Positions 26,435 through 33,724 of a DNA stretch of 64,000 nucleotides are shown here, one piece after another. The stretch spans positions 31,168-95,167 of the forward strand of contig CAYVIB010000017.1 of NCBI GenBank assembly GCA_964451365.1, written 5' to 3'. How positions within the stretch are numbered: the first letter of the stretch is position 1; every line of letters begins with the position of its first letter. The notes under the pieces were generated by a model. That model searched no databases. It saw only the letters and a program-made list of their open reading frames with translations, and was not told where the DNA came from. The translations under genes and the position numbers were made by a program. This DNA comes from CAYVIB01 sp964451365 (lineage in GTDB: Bacteria; Pseudomonadota; Gammaproteobacteria; Pseudomonadales; Cellvibrionaceae).

Positions 26435-27097
26435 ATGCGGCCTACAGCGGAAGAAGTGGAAGCCGGTCAAGCGGTTTATTCTAAACGCACACTGTCAATA
26501 TACGATGTTGTTGTTCTTGGCTTTTCCAACAGTTACATCTGGAAATGTCCATCCACCCGGCTTGAAGCTCACTACAATATGCATATTTCCGCCAATCATT
26601 TGGATATCGGTGTCGGCACTGGATATTTTCTCGATCGGTGCAGGTTTCCCACGGATACGCCTCGCGTTGCGTTAATGGATCTTAATACCGAATCGTTGGG
26701 ATTCGCCGCCAATCGGATAAGTCGATTCAATCCCGAGGGCTACCAACAGAATGTTCTCGAGCCTGTTGCTGCTTCCATCGCGCCGTTCGACTCGATTGGT
26801 CTGAATTATCTTTTTCACTGTCTGCCGGGGCCGATAGCTGAAAAGGCGATAGTGTTTGATCATATAAAGCCGCTTCTGAATCCCGGTGCGCGAATTTTTG
26901 GCTCGACCATTCTTCAGGGTGACGTATCCAGAAGCTGGGCGGCCAAACGTCTGATGGCGTTCTACAACAAGAAAGGCATTTTTTCGAATACACGGGATAA
27001 CCTCGATGACCTGAAGGTTGCACTGGAGCAACGTTTTGACAATGTTGTGGTGGATATCATTGGCTGCGTTGCCGTATTTTCCGCAGTGGCCCGATGA
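26435..27097 (+). CDS. Class I SAM-dependent methyltransferase
   Basis: A 220-residue Rossmann methyltransferase with motif I HLDIGVGTGYFLDRC (about residues 54-68), an acidic motif II (VALMDLN) and motif IV FDSIGLNYLFHCLPG. The N-terminal stretch VYSKRTLSIYDVVVLGFSNSYIWKCP, about ten residues in, is shared by a widespread family of small-molecule methyltransferases. Start ATG follows GAGGAAGAGACG. It diverges from the polyketide synthase, so polyketide O- or C-methylation is a reasonable guess. Its TGA stop overlaps the ATG of a broken acetyltransferase gene. Confidence 0.82.
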   Translation: MRPTAEEVEAGQAVYSKRTLSIYDVVVLGFSNSYIWKCPSTRLEAHYNMHISANHLDIGVGTGYFLDRCRFPTDTPRVALMDLNTESLGFAANRISRFNPEGYQQNVLEPVAASIAPFDSIGLNYLFHCLPGPIAEKAIVFDHIKPLLNPGARIFGSTILQGDVSRSWAAKRLMAFYNKKGIFSNTRDNLDDLKVALEQRFDNVVVDIIGCVAVFSAVAR

Positions 27098-27293
27098 TTA
27101 TTCGTCTGCTGCGACAAGGAGTGCGCCGCTGTTGTCGCGGTACTACCTGGAGAACAGGGAGCATTTTCACCCTTGGGAGCCTCACGGTTCCATTACCTGT
27201 TACTCGCTAGGTGCATGGGAGGGTCGGGTGCGCGACCGGTTGCTTGAACAGGAGAATAATCGGCAGGTGGGAGAATCATTCTTATCTCGTTGA
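27094..27293 (+). pseudogene. RimJ-like GNAT acetyltransferase remnant
   Basis: The ATG at 27094 overlaps the methyltransferase stop (ATGA) and begins MIIR, the usual start of RimJ-type N-acetyltransferases. One base later in phase, frame 3 continues ATRSAPLLSRYYLENREHF then HPWEPHG and WEGRVRDRLLEQENNRQV, the conserved N-terminal third of that family. So there is a frameshift near 27107, and the reading then ends at 27293 about 115 residues too early. A decayed former partner of the methyltransferase operon. Confidence comes from motif order, not from an alignment. Confidence 0.65.
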
Positions 27294-27341
27294 TCAATCC
27301 CAACCAGCATTAATTTTTTTATTTTTAATAAGGAGCATAAA

Positions 27342-27791
27342 ATGAAATACGGTTTAATAATCTTGCTGTTTGTCAGTGTGTTCGCCCAATCAGAAGAGTG
27401 CAATAACTCCTGCAAGGAGAAGTTGATTAACAGTTATTTCGAATTGATTGGCGATGTTTTCAAGAAAGGGTCAACCGAAGCGGATATAAATAAATTGTTC
27501 GAGTTATTTGACCCGAATGTCAAGTACCAGCATTTTGAGTACGGAGCGGATTTTAATCACGCCGATTGGAAGGAAGCGTTTATCGGCAACCTTAAACGCG
27601 GTGCATATAGTAAGGGACAGGATGAAGAAATAAAGGTACTTTCCTATATCCACGGCAAGTCGCACAGCGCGGTGGCTTACGCGTACGGCCGGCAGGGCTC
27701 CGATGGCTGGATTCCCGAGAACGAGGAAAAGTTGCTTGCGCTGTTCGGCTTTGAAAAGGGCAAGATAGTGTTGGTGAAAGAATATTGGTAG
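27342..27791 (+). CDS. Secreted SnoaL/NTF2-like protein
   Basis: A 149-residue exported protein. Signal MKYGLIILLFVSVFAQS, then a cone-shaped NTF2-like fold pattern: helix KLINSYFELIGDVFKKG, LFELFDPNVKYQHFEYG, a beta sheet (IKVLSYIHGKSHSAVAYAYGR) and the C-terminal strand KGKIVLVKEYW. Two Cys near the mature N-terminus (CNNSC) may form a disulfide. Function unknown. AAGGAGC precedes the ATG. The next gene begins 7 bases downstream, so the two are probably co-transcribed. Confidence 0.65.
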   Translation: MKYGLIILLFVSVFAQSEECNNSCKEKLINSYFELIGDVFKKGSTEADINKLFELFDPNVKYQHFEYGADFNHADWKEAFIGNLKRGAYSKGQDEEIKVLSYIHGKSHSAVAYAYGRQGSDGWIPENEEKLLALFGFEKGKIVLVKEYW

Positions 27792-27798
27792 GCGTGAT

Positions 27799-28512
27799 TT
27801 GCTGAACAAATGGTTGGTTTTATTTGTACTCGTTTTTTCATTTGACGTGACCGCTTCGGATATTCCCTCCAGTAAGCGGTCGGAGCAGGCAATCGAATCC
27901 GTTAAGGCCGAGCTGACCGAAAGCCTGGAACGGAAAGGCCTGAAATATGGCGCGCCCATCTTTATTCGCATTTTCAAGGCCAGTTCAAAATTGGAAGTGT
28001 GGATTGAAAATAACCAGGGAAAATTCGAACTTTTCAGGGAATACGGCATTTGCAGTTATTCCGGTGACCTCGGTCCCAAAACAAGGGAGGGCGACCTGCA
28101 GGCGCCGGAAGGTTTTTATTTTGTCGGCCCTGGCGGTCTCAATCCATTCAGTGCCTATCATTTGTCCTTCAATCTCGGCTATCCCAATGCCTACGATAGA
28201 ACACACGGCCGAACCGGGAGCGCATTGATGGTGCATGGCAAATGTATTTCCATCGGTTGCTACGCTATGACGGACAGGATTATCAATGAAATCTATGCCT
28301 TGGCTCACGCCGCGTTTGAATCAGGTCAACTTTTCTTTCGAGTTCATATTTTTCCCTTTAAACTGGAGGAGGAAAACCTGGCGCGGTACCGGGAACATCA
28401 TTGGTATTCCTTCTGGCAAAATCTGAAAACCGGATACGACTGGTTTAATACCCACAAGACGCCGCCAAACGTCCTCGTGAAAAACCGGCAATATCATTTC
28501 GAGTTGATTTAA
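27799..28512 (+). CDS. L,D-transpeptidase family protein (YafK-like)
   Basis: Exported 237-residue protein with signal MLNKWLVLFVLVFSFDVTAS and a YkuD catalytic motif, HGKCISIGCYAM, supplying the catalytic His and the nucleophilic Cys. The context PEGFYFVGPGGLNP before the motif matches the YafK/DpaA subgroup, which cleaves or forms peptidoglycan-lipoprotein links. The start is a TTG at 27799; no ATG or GTG upstream gives a signal peptide. It follows the NTF2-like gene at 7 bases. Confidence 0.82.
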   Translation: MLNKWLVLFVLVFSFDVTASDIPSSKRSEQAIESVKAELTESLERKGLKYGAPIFIRIFKASSKLEVWIENNQGKFELFREYGICSYSGDLGPKTREGDLQAPEGFYFVGPGGLNPFSAYHLSFNLGYPNAYDRTHGRTGSALMVHGKCISIGCYAMTDRIINEIYALAHAAFESGQLFFRVHIFPFKLEEENLARYREHHWYSFWQNLKTGYDWFNTHKTPPNVLVKNRQYHFELI

Positions 28513-28538
28513 CGATAGCGGCATGCGCGGCGGAACCT

Positions 28539-29015
28539 ATGCAAAACCCTTATAAAACACCCGAGTCGGACGTCACTCCCGAAGGAAAACAGAAGACCTA
28601 CAGCTACAGGCTTTTCAAGGTTACCGGTATCGGTGTTGCAACATTTTTTGGCACCGCTCTGGCCGGCGGATACCTGATTTATCGTAATTATAAAAATCTG
28701 GGCAATGACGCGGCGGCAAAAAAAGTTATGCTGCTGTCGGTGGTAGCCACCGCAGCCTTGTTCGGCGTTTCTTTAATTATTCCGGAAGGTGTGGCCGGAC
28801 CTAATGTCGGGCTAACCATAGCGCAGGTCGTGGTAATGACCCAACTGGCAAAAAAATGGTTTGAAGATGATTTGCTGGATCACGAGGTGAATGGCGGCAC
28901 GCTGGCATCCAACTGGCTGGCGTTTGGCATTTCGCTGCTTGTGTTTCTGTTATTGTTGTTGCTGGTTGTCGCGGTTGTAGTGGGTGGATCCTTTTTCGGG
29001 CTGTGGAAATTATAA
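28539..29015 (+). CDS. Unknown inner-membrane protein
   Basis: 158 residues with a hydrophilic N-terminal 25 residues (MQNPYKTPESDVTPEG), then about four hydrophobic segments (VTGIGVATFFGTALAGGYLI, VMLLSVVATAALFGVSLII, VGLTIAQVVVMTQL and a very Leu/Val-rich C-terminal helix). The NPYKTPES start is common in small bacterial membrane proteins of unknown function. Probably third gene of the small operon beginning at 27342. Confidence 0.6.
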   Translation: MQNPYKTPESDVTPEGKQKTYSYRLFKVTGIGVATFFGTALAGGYLIYRNYKNLGNDAAAKKVMLLSVVATAALFGVSLIIPEGVAGPNVGLTIAQVVVMTQLAKKWFEDDLLDHEVNGGTLASNWLAFGISLLVFLLLLLLVVAVVVGGSFFGLWKL

Positions 29016-29060
29016 TTTCTGCGCACGTCAGCTTCTGTTCAGTGTCGGTAGGGAATTTCG

Positions 29061-29744
29061 ATGGAAATTAAAATTGCGTTGGTCGGGGATTTTAGCGAAG
29101 ACGTTACCGCTCATCGCGCTATAAATGCATCTTTGGCGGAGGCCGGGGAAAAGGTGGGGTTGAATGTGACGGGTGAATGGATACCCACCGATCAACTTGA
29201 GCCAAAACACCTTGCGAGATACCGCGGGATCTGGTGCGTGCCCGCCAGTCCTTACAAGAATACGGATGGAGCACTGTCGGCCATCCGCCATGCGCGGGAA
29301 TGTCAAAAACCTTTCCTGGGAACTTGCGGCGGTTATCAACACGCCGCGCTGGAATATGCCCGTCATGTACTGGATTATCCACAGGCCGATAACACGGAAA
29401 CCCATCCGAACTGCGAAATGCCGCTGATATCCGGTTTAACCTGTCGCCTGGTGGAACAGACTGACAAGGTGTTTATACAATCCGGTACCAAACTTGCCGC
29501 CATTTATCGAACAGGGGAAGCTGACGAGGAGTACCATTGCAGCTACGGGATCGCCAAGGATTACCTGGGCATATTTACGGGTGGACCAATGATTTTTTCC
29601 GCGCGGGACGGTGACGGTGAGCCGAAGGCACTGGAACTGCAAAATCATCCCTTTTTTATAGGCACGGCTTTTCAACCGGAACGGAAAGCGCTCACTGGCG
29701 GGTTGCATCCTGTTGTGGAAGCTTTTTTCCGCGCGTGCTTATAA
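29061..29744 (+). CDS. CTP-synthase C-terminal-like class I glutamine amidotransferase
   Basis: A 227-residue stand-alone protein resembling the GATase domain of CTP synthase: IKIALVGDFSEDVTAH at the start, the nucleophile elbow GTCGGYQHAALEYAR (Cys98) and a closing motif ENHPFF-like (QNHPFFIGTAFQPE). The catalytic His of the FHPE motif is Gln here (FQPE), so glutaminase activity is doubtful unless another residue serves. There is no synthetase domain. This resembles the family called CTP synthase C-terminal region-related (seleno)protein, with Cys encoded by TGC here. Function unknown. Confidence 0.7.
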   Translation: MEIKIALVGDFSEDVTAHRAINASLAEAGEKVGLNVTGEWIPTDQLEPKHLARYRGIWCVPASPYKNTDGALSAIRHARECQKPFLGTCGGYQHAALEYARHVLDYPQADNTETHPNCEMPLISGLTCRLVEQTDKVFIQSGTKLAAIYRTGEADEEYHCSYGIAKDYLGIFTGGPMIFSARDGDGEPKALELQNHPFFIGTAFQPERKALTGGLHPVVEAFFRACL

Positions 29745-29770
29745 AAGTGAACTGATTTCAGGCTTAACTT

Positions 29771-30382
29771 TTACAGCCAACCCTTCTGCCGTGCAATGCG
29801 CGCCGCGTCGATACGGTTGGTCGCGTTTAGTTTGGATATGGCTTCGGACAGATAATTGCGCACGGTACCTTCCGACAGGAACAGCGCTTCCGCAATCTCC
29901 GAGGTTTTCTTGCCGGCGCCGGCAAGCCGCAAAGCCTTGCGTTCCTTGTCGCTCAACGGATCGCGATCATCCAGCGCGGCAATGGCCAGTTCCGGATCAA
30001 TAAACTTTTTGCCCTCCGCCACTTTGCGCAAAGCTGATGCCAGTTGTTCCGAAGGTGCGTCCTTCAATAAAAACCCGGCAACGCCGGAAGCGATGGCTCG
30101 CTTGATATAGCCGGCGCGGCCAAAGGTAGTGACGATGACTGTTTTTAAATGGGGAAACTGCGTTGCCACTTCCTCGGCCAGTTCAATGCCCGTCATTTCC
30201 GGCATTTCGATGTCCGTCAGTAGTATATCAACGTCGAGATCCCGCAGTTTTTTCAACGCCACGCGACCGTTTTCCGCCTGGTCGACCACCTTGATTCCCT
30301 CTTCAAGATTCAGCAATGCACACAGTGCACCGCGTACCATTCCCTGGTCTTCCACCAAGAATACTTTAATCACTGAAGGCAT
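29771..30382 (-). CDS. Response regulator, DesR-like (NarL/FixJ)
   Basis: A 203-residue regulator. Receiver: acidic Glu11-Asp12, phospho-Asp57 (LLTDIEMP) and Lys107 (FLLKDAPSE). The LuxR-type HTH (LSDKERKALRLAGAGKKTSE ... LFLSEGTVRNYLSEAISKL) binds DNA. The start at 30382 (MPSVIKVFLVED) has AGGTGGAG just upstream and overlaps the kinase 3' end by 13 bases, so the pair is translationally coupled. DesK/DesR systems sense membrane state in Bacillus; the signal here is unknown. Candidate operators are the TGACA palindromes at 31630 and 31902. Confidence 0.9.
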   Translation of the reverse strand: MPSVIKVFLVEDQGMVRGALCALLNLEEGIKVVDQAENGRVALKKLRDLDVDILLTDIEMPEMTGIELAEEVATQFPHLKTVIVTTFGRAGYIKRAIASGVAGFLLKDAPSEQLASALRKVAEGKKFIDPELAIAALDDRDPLSDKERKALRLAGAGKKTSEIAEALFLSEGTVRNYLSEAISKLNATNRIDAARIARQKGWL

Positions 30383-31503
30383 TCTCCACCTATCGTTATC
30401 GTTAGGCACATGCCACGGTTGGTGGTGATAACCGCCTCACCGTTGAGTTCCGCCAGGCGCTCGTCAATACCGTTCAAACCGTTGCCTTTTACCACTTTTT
30501 CCACCGAACCGTTGTCGCAGATCCGGAACCGGAATTCCCCGCCTTCCACATGGGTGGAAAGCGTTACGGAGGTGCCGTCGCTGTGTCGCAGAATATTGGT
30601 CACCGCTTCGGTAATAATCAGCAGCAATGCTGTTTCCGCTTTGGCATTCAGGCGTGAAAAATTGCAATCCGCGTTCACATCCATGCCTTTGTCGCGCAAC
30701 CGGTTCAACAGGGATTCCAGTTGCTGGTCCAAGGTTCTGGCTTTGTAGCCGGTAATCGCCTGGCGCACTTCAAACAACGCGGTGCTGGCGATTTGCGACA
30801 CTTCGCGGATTTCTTTTAACGCGCCGGGCATATCATTTATATTTCCCAGTTTTTCCGCCAGTTGGGATTTTAATGCAATGGAGGAAAGCGTGTGTCCCAG
30901 CACATCGTGAAGGTCGCGTGCAATGCGCTCGCGTTCCGCCACGGTGGCCAGCTGTTCAATTTGTTGTTGTGATTTGCGCTCCTTTTCCGCGTGCATCATC
31001 GTTTCCCTGTGGATAATCCCGAAGAGGGTAAGGCCGACTATTTGCACGATGCCCGGTACCAGATAAAAGTTTTTCATCAGGTCAAAACTGTAGGCGGCAA
31101 TAAAAAGAAAGCCGATAACGCCACAGGCACTAATAAACGCCTTAAATCGGCTGGTGACATAAAGCCCGATAAAAAAAGCCGCATACCCGTTAAAGACGTT
31201 GGTGCCCTGGTTAAACCCCGCGGCGACGGTTGCCGCAACCACGATCAGCCAGGCGATCATAATCGCCCGCATGCCGCCCGAGTGCATGCACCAGATCGTC
31301 AGCCCCATCATCAATATGTAAAGCAGTAGATTGGCCGCGAACACGCCCAGTGTTAGCGGTATAAACGTCAGCGGAAAGAAAAAGAAAGCGGTAAAAATCA
31401 GCCAGGCATAACGCCATTGCCAATTCACATATTCCGGTTGGCAGTCCTGGGCAAGGCCGTTGACGCCGAGCAAATCGGCGGCTTCGCGGGATCGGTCACT
31501 CAT
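30370..31503 (-). CDS. Sensor histidine kinase, DesK-like
   Basis: A 377-residue inner-membrane kinase. Cytoplasmic N-terminus, about six membrane helices (AWLIFTAFFFFPLTFIPLTL to IVQIVGLTLFGII), a coiled-coil linker, the HisKA_3 dimerisation box with phospho-His in ERIARDLHDVLGHTL, and a short HATPase domain (TEAVTNILRHSDGTSV, then GNGLNGIDERL). The ATG at 31503 is chosen over a TTG two codons upstream. It forms an operon with the overlapping DesR-like regulator. Confidence 0.9.
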   Translation of the reverse strand: MSDRSREAADLLGVNGLAQDCQPEYVNWQWRYAWLIFTAFFFFPLTFIPLTLGVFAANLLLYILMMGLTIWCMHSGGMRAIMIAWLIVVAATVAAGFNQGTNVFNGYAAFFIGLYVTSRFKAFISACGVIGFLFIAAYSFDLMKNFYLVPGIVQIVGLTLFGIIHRETMMHAEKERKSQQQIEQLATVAERERIARDLHDVLGHTLSSIALKSQLAEKLGNINDMPGALKEIREVSQIASTALFEVRQAITGYKARTLDQQLESLLNRLRDKGMDVNADCNFSRLNAKAETALLLIITEAVTNILRHSDGTSVTLSTHVEGGEFRFRICDNGSVEKVVKGNGLNGIDERLAELNGEAVITTNRGMCLTITIGGECLQ

Positions 31504-31629
31504 GTTCAAATACCTGGATCAATGTTTATTGCCTCCGGAGGTTTCATGTTCGTATTGCTAGCCCCGGATGTTTCATCAAATGCGCGTTCACAAGGCCTCG
31601 GAGCAAGTCAGCATTCGGCAAGCGTGAAC

Positions 31630-31646
31630 GGTGACAAAATGTCACC
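31630..31646. promoter_or_regulatory. Perfect palindrome GGTGACA-AAA-TGTCACC
   Basis: A 7-bp perfect palindrome with a 3-base centre, 127-143 bases upstream of the DesK-like kinase ATG. The same TGACA/TGTCA half-sites recur at 31918-31929 and at 45686-45698, suggesting an operator for one regulator, possibly the adjacent response regulator. Confidence 0.5.
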
Positions 31647-31719
31647 GAACTCTAATCCACTCCAGCCCATACCGTTTGTATGTTCGGCCAGTTCAGGAGC
31701 GTTTGGTGAAATATCCGGG

Positions 31720-31839
31720 CTAAGCAAGGGCGTAACCGATATCCACTTTGTTGAGAGTGGCCTGATCCGCGAAAACACTGACATTTAGGCTAAACAGTAC
31801 AATGACGACAAGCGTTACGGCAAAACTGATTTTATTCAT
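31720..31839 (-). CDS. Small secreted peptide (39 residues)
   Basis: A 39-codon gene with a convincing Sec signal (MNKISFAVTLVVIVLFSLN, cleavage after VFA) leaving about 15 residues (DQATLNKVDIGYALA). TGGAG lies 8 bases before the ATG. It lies 216 bases upstream of the DesK-like kinase on the same strand and is bracketed by TGACA palindromes. It might be a signal peptide for the sensor or a small envelope protein. No family recognised. Confidence 0.45.
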   Translation of the reverse strand: MNKISFAVTLVVIVLFSLNVSVFADQATLNKVDIGYALA

Positions 31840-31901
31840 GGCGCTACTCCATCGATGCAGGATCCAGTTTCGCCTTTCACCGGTCTGTTTATAATAGATG
31901 C

Positions 31902-31955
31902 TTGTCACCTGTTTGAGTGACAAATGTCATGAGTTTGGTCTATGGTGTCATTTGT
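31902..31955. promoter_or_regulatory. Cluster of TGTCA/TGACA half-sites
   Basis: TTGTCAC (31902-31908) and GTGACAA (31917-31923) form an inverted pair. TGACAAATGTCA (31918-31929) is itself a palindrome, and a further GTGTCATTTG follows near 31945. The cluster lies between the divergent 39-residue peptide gene (-) and yaaA (+). Confidence 0.45.
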
Positions 31956-31999
31956 AGTTAAATAGCCGCTGATTTACCGACACCAGGCACAACAGACAC

Positions 32000-32770
32000 A
32001 TGCTTATTGTTATATCACCGGCCAAAAACCTCGATTACGAAACCCCACCCGCTACCAAAAAAAACACCAAACCGGCCCTGTTGGGCGAGGCGGAAATTCT
32101 TGCGACTCAACTCAAAGAACTGCCGCCCCACGATATTTCCAGACTGATGGGTATCAGCGACAAGCTGGGCGTGCTCAACTACGACCGCTACCAGGCGTGG
32201 AAACCACCATTTTCCGCCGGCAATGCGCGCCAGGCGGTACTGGCTTTCAACGGCGATGTCTACGCGGGGCTGAATGCCGGCAGCTTCAGCGAGGAGGATT
32301 TTGCCTTTGCCCAGGATCACCTGCGGATATTGTCCGGTCTTTATGGCGTGTTGCGGCCGCTGGACCTGATACAGCCGTACCGCCTGGAGATGGGAACCCG
32401 GCTCCCCAATGAGCGGGGGCGCGATCTCTATCAATTCTGGGGCGATAAAATTACCACCGCGCTGAACAAGCAGTTGCGCAAGCTTAAGACGAATATGCTG
32501 GTGAATCTCGCTTCCGGCGAATATTTTAAATCCGTTCATCCCGCCTCGCTGGACGCGGAAATTATCACGCCTGTGTTTAAGGACTGGAAAAACGGGCAGT
32601 ACAAAATTATCAGTTTTTACGCCAAAAAGGCGCGCGGCCTGATGAGCGCATTCATCATCAAAAACCGGATTGTCGATCGAAAAAAGCTTGTAGCCTTCAA
32701 CAGTGAGGGCTACCAATTTAACAAGGCGATGTCGAAGGGTAATGAGTTGGTATTTACCAGAAAGATTTAG
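32000..32770 (+). CDS. yaaA: Peroxide stress protein YaaA (UPF0246)
   Basis: Cytoplasmic protein of 256 residues and full family length. It has the conserved N-terminus MLIVISPAKNLDYETP and internal motifs FNGDVYAGL, LSGLYGVLRPLDLIQPYRLEMG and the C-terminal KKARGLMSAFIIKNRI. YaaA lowers free iron and protects DNA during peroxide stress in E. coli and binds DNA. The TAG stop is completed by the first base of MITE copy 2; before insertion the stop would have read TAG from the following GGAGG. Confidence 0.93.
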   Translation: MLIVISPAKNLDYETPPATKKNTKPALLGEAEILATQLKELPPHDISRLMGISDKLGVLNYDRYQAWKPPFSAGNARQAVLAFNGDVYAGLNAGSFSEEDFAFAQDHLRILSGLYGVLRPLDLIQPYRLEMGTRLPNERGRDLYQFWGDKITTALNKQLRKLKTNMLVNLASGEYFKSVHPASLDAEIITPVFKDWKNGQYKIISFYAKKARGLMSAFIIKNRIVDRKKLVAFNSEGYQFNKAMSKGNELVFTRKI

Positions 32771-33067
32771 GGCCTGTTAACACTAATTCGGTTATCGCTG
32801 CTGGAGGCCATTTTTTCGTCCAGCAAGCGGTACGCCGCCCGGACAGAAGGAGCGTAGTGTAGTCATTCTACATAAGCGACTGATAACGCCGCCGGGCGGA
32901 CCTTTTGTTTTAAAAACAGGGGCCCCAGCCCTTCGGGTTGTGCCTAAAAAGCCGCCACTCGTCGTTGCTCGTCGCTCATTTGGAATGACCAAACCACACT
33001 CCTCGCGCCTAGATTGGCGGCTTTTTAGGCACAACAGCGACAACCGAATTAGTGTTAACAGGCCCTA
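32768..33067 (-). mobile_element. MITE-like element, copy 2 (TA-flanked, 296 bp)
   Basis: Inverted copy of the element at 3266-3518: 296 bp (32770-33065) between TA dinucleotides, ends GGGCCTGTTAACACTAATTC and its complement. Most of its length matches copy 1 nearly base for base. It keeps a nested inverted repeat, TGTGCCTAAAAAGCCGCCA with its complement, that is partly deleted in copy 1. It contains no transposase gene. Removing the element and one TA restores TTTAGGAGGAGATG, that is the yaaA stop overlapping an ideal ribosome site of the next gene. Confidence 0.78.
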
Positions 33068-33077
33068 GGAGGAGATG

Positions 33078-33671
33078 ATGGAAAAGCCTTTTTCCCAAGC
33101 GTGTGAAAACAATAAGCATCCCATTCTTGACGTGTTGCAGTGCGTGTTCTCGAACCGCAAAAAAGTTTTGGAAATAGGCAGCGGTACCGGGCAGCATGCC
33201 GTGTTTTTCGCTCCCCACCTGCCGCACCTGCAGTGGCAGCCGACGGATGTGGAGGCAAATCTCGCCGGGATAAAGTTGTGGCTCGACCAATGTCCGGCGC
33301 CCAACCTGCTGTCGTTACGCTGCCTGGATATGCGCGACGACAACTGGCCGGTGGCGGATTTCGACGCGGTGTTTTCCGCGAATACCGCCCATATAATGCC
33401 GTGGGACCTGACCGCGAAAATGATCACCGAGGTGGGGCGAAGACTGCCGGCGCAGGGGGTTTTCGCGCTGTACGGCCCGTTCAATTACAACGGCACGTAT
33501 ACCAGCGAAAGCAACGCCCGGTTTGACGAATGGCTGAAGTCGGTTAATCCAACCCAGGGTATCCGGCATTTTGAGGACGTAAACGAAACCGCCAGCGCTG
33601 CGGGCCTGACGCTGTTCGATGACAATGCCATGCCGGCCAATAATCGTTTGCTGGTCTGGCGGAAGGAATAG
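33078..33671 (+). CDS. DUF938 family SAM-dependent methyltransferase
   Basis: A 197-residue class I methyltransferase-like protein. The start FSQACENNKHPIL, motif I VLEIGSGTGQHAVFFAPHLP, PTDVEANLAGI and ALYGPFNYNGTYTSESNARFDEWLK are the DUF938 hallmarks. Substrate unknown. The ATG at 33078 is spaced five bases from GGAGG; an ATG three bases earlier is too close. It was probably co-transcribed with yaaA before the 296-bp element entered between them. Confidence 0.9.
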   Translation: MEKPFSQACENNKHPILDVLQCVFSNRKKVLEIGSGTGQHAVFFAPHLPHLQWQPTDVEANLAGIKLWLDQCPAPNLLSLRCLDMRDDNWPVADFDAVFSANTAHIMPWDLTAKMITEVGRRLPAQGVFALYGPFNYNGTYTSESNARFDEWLKSVNPTQGIRHFEDVNETASAAGLTLFDDNAMPANNRLLVWRKE

Positions 33672-33724
33672 TCGTTCGAGCATTACCGAAGAGAGTGCCG
33701 GGATTCACTTCGTTCCACCCCGGC

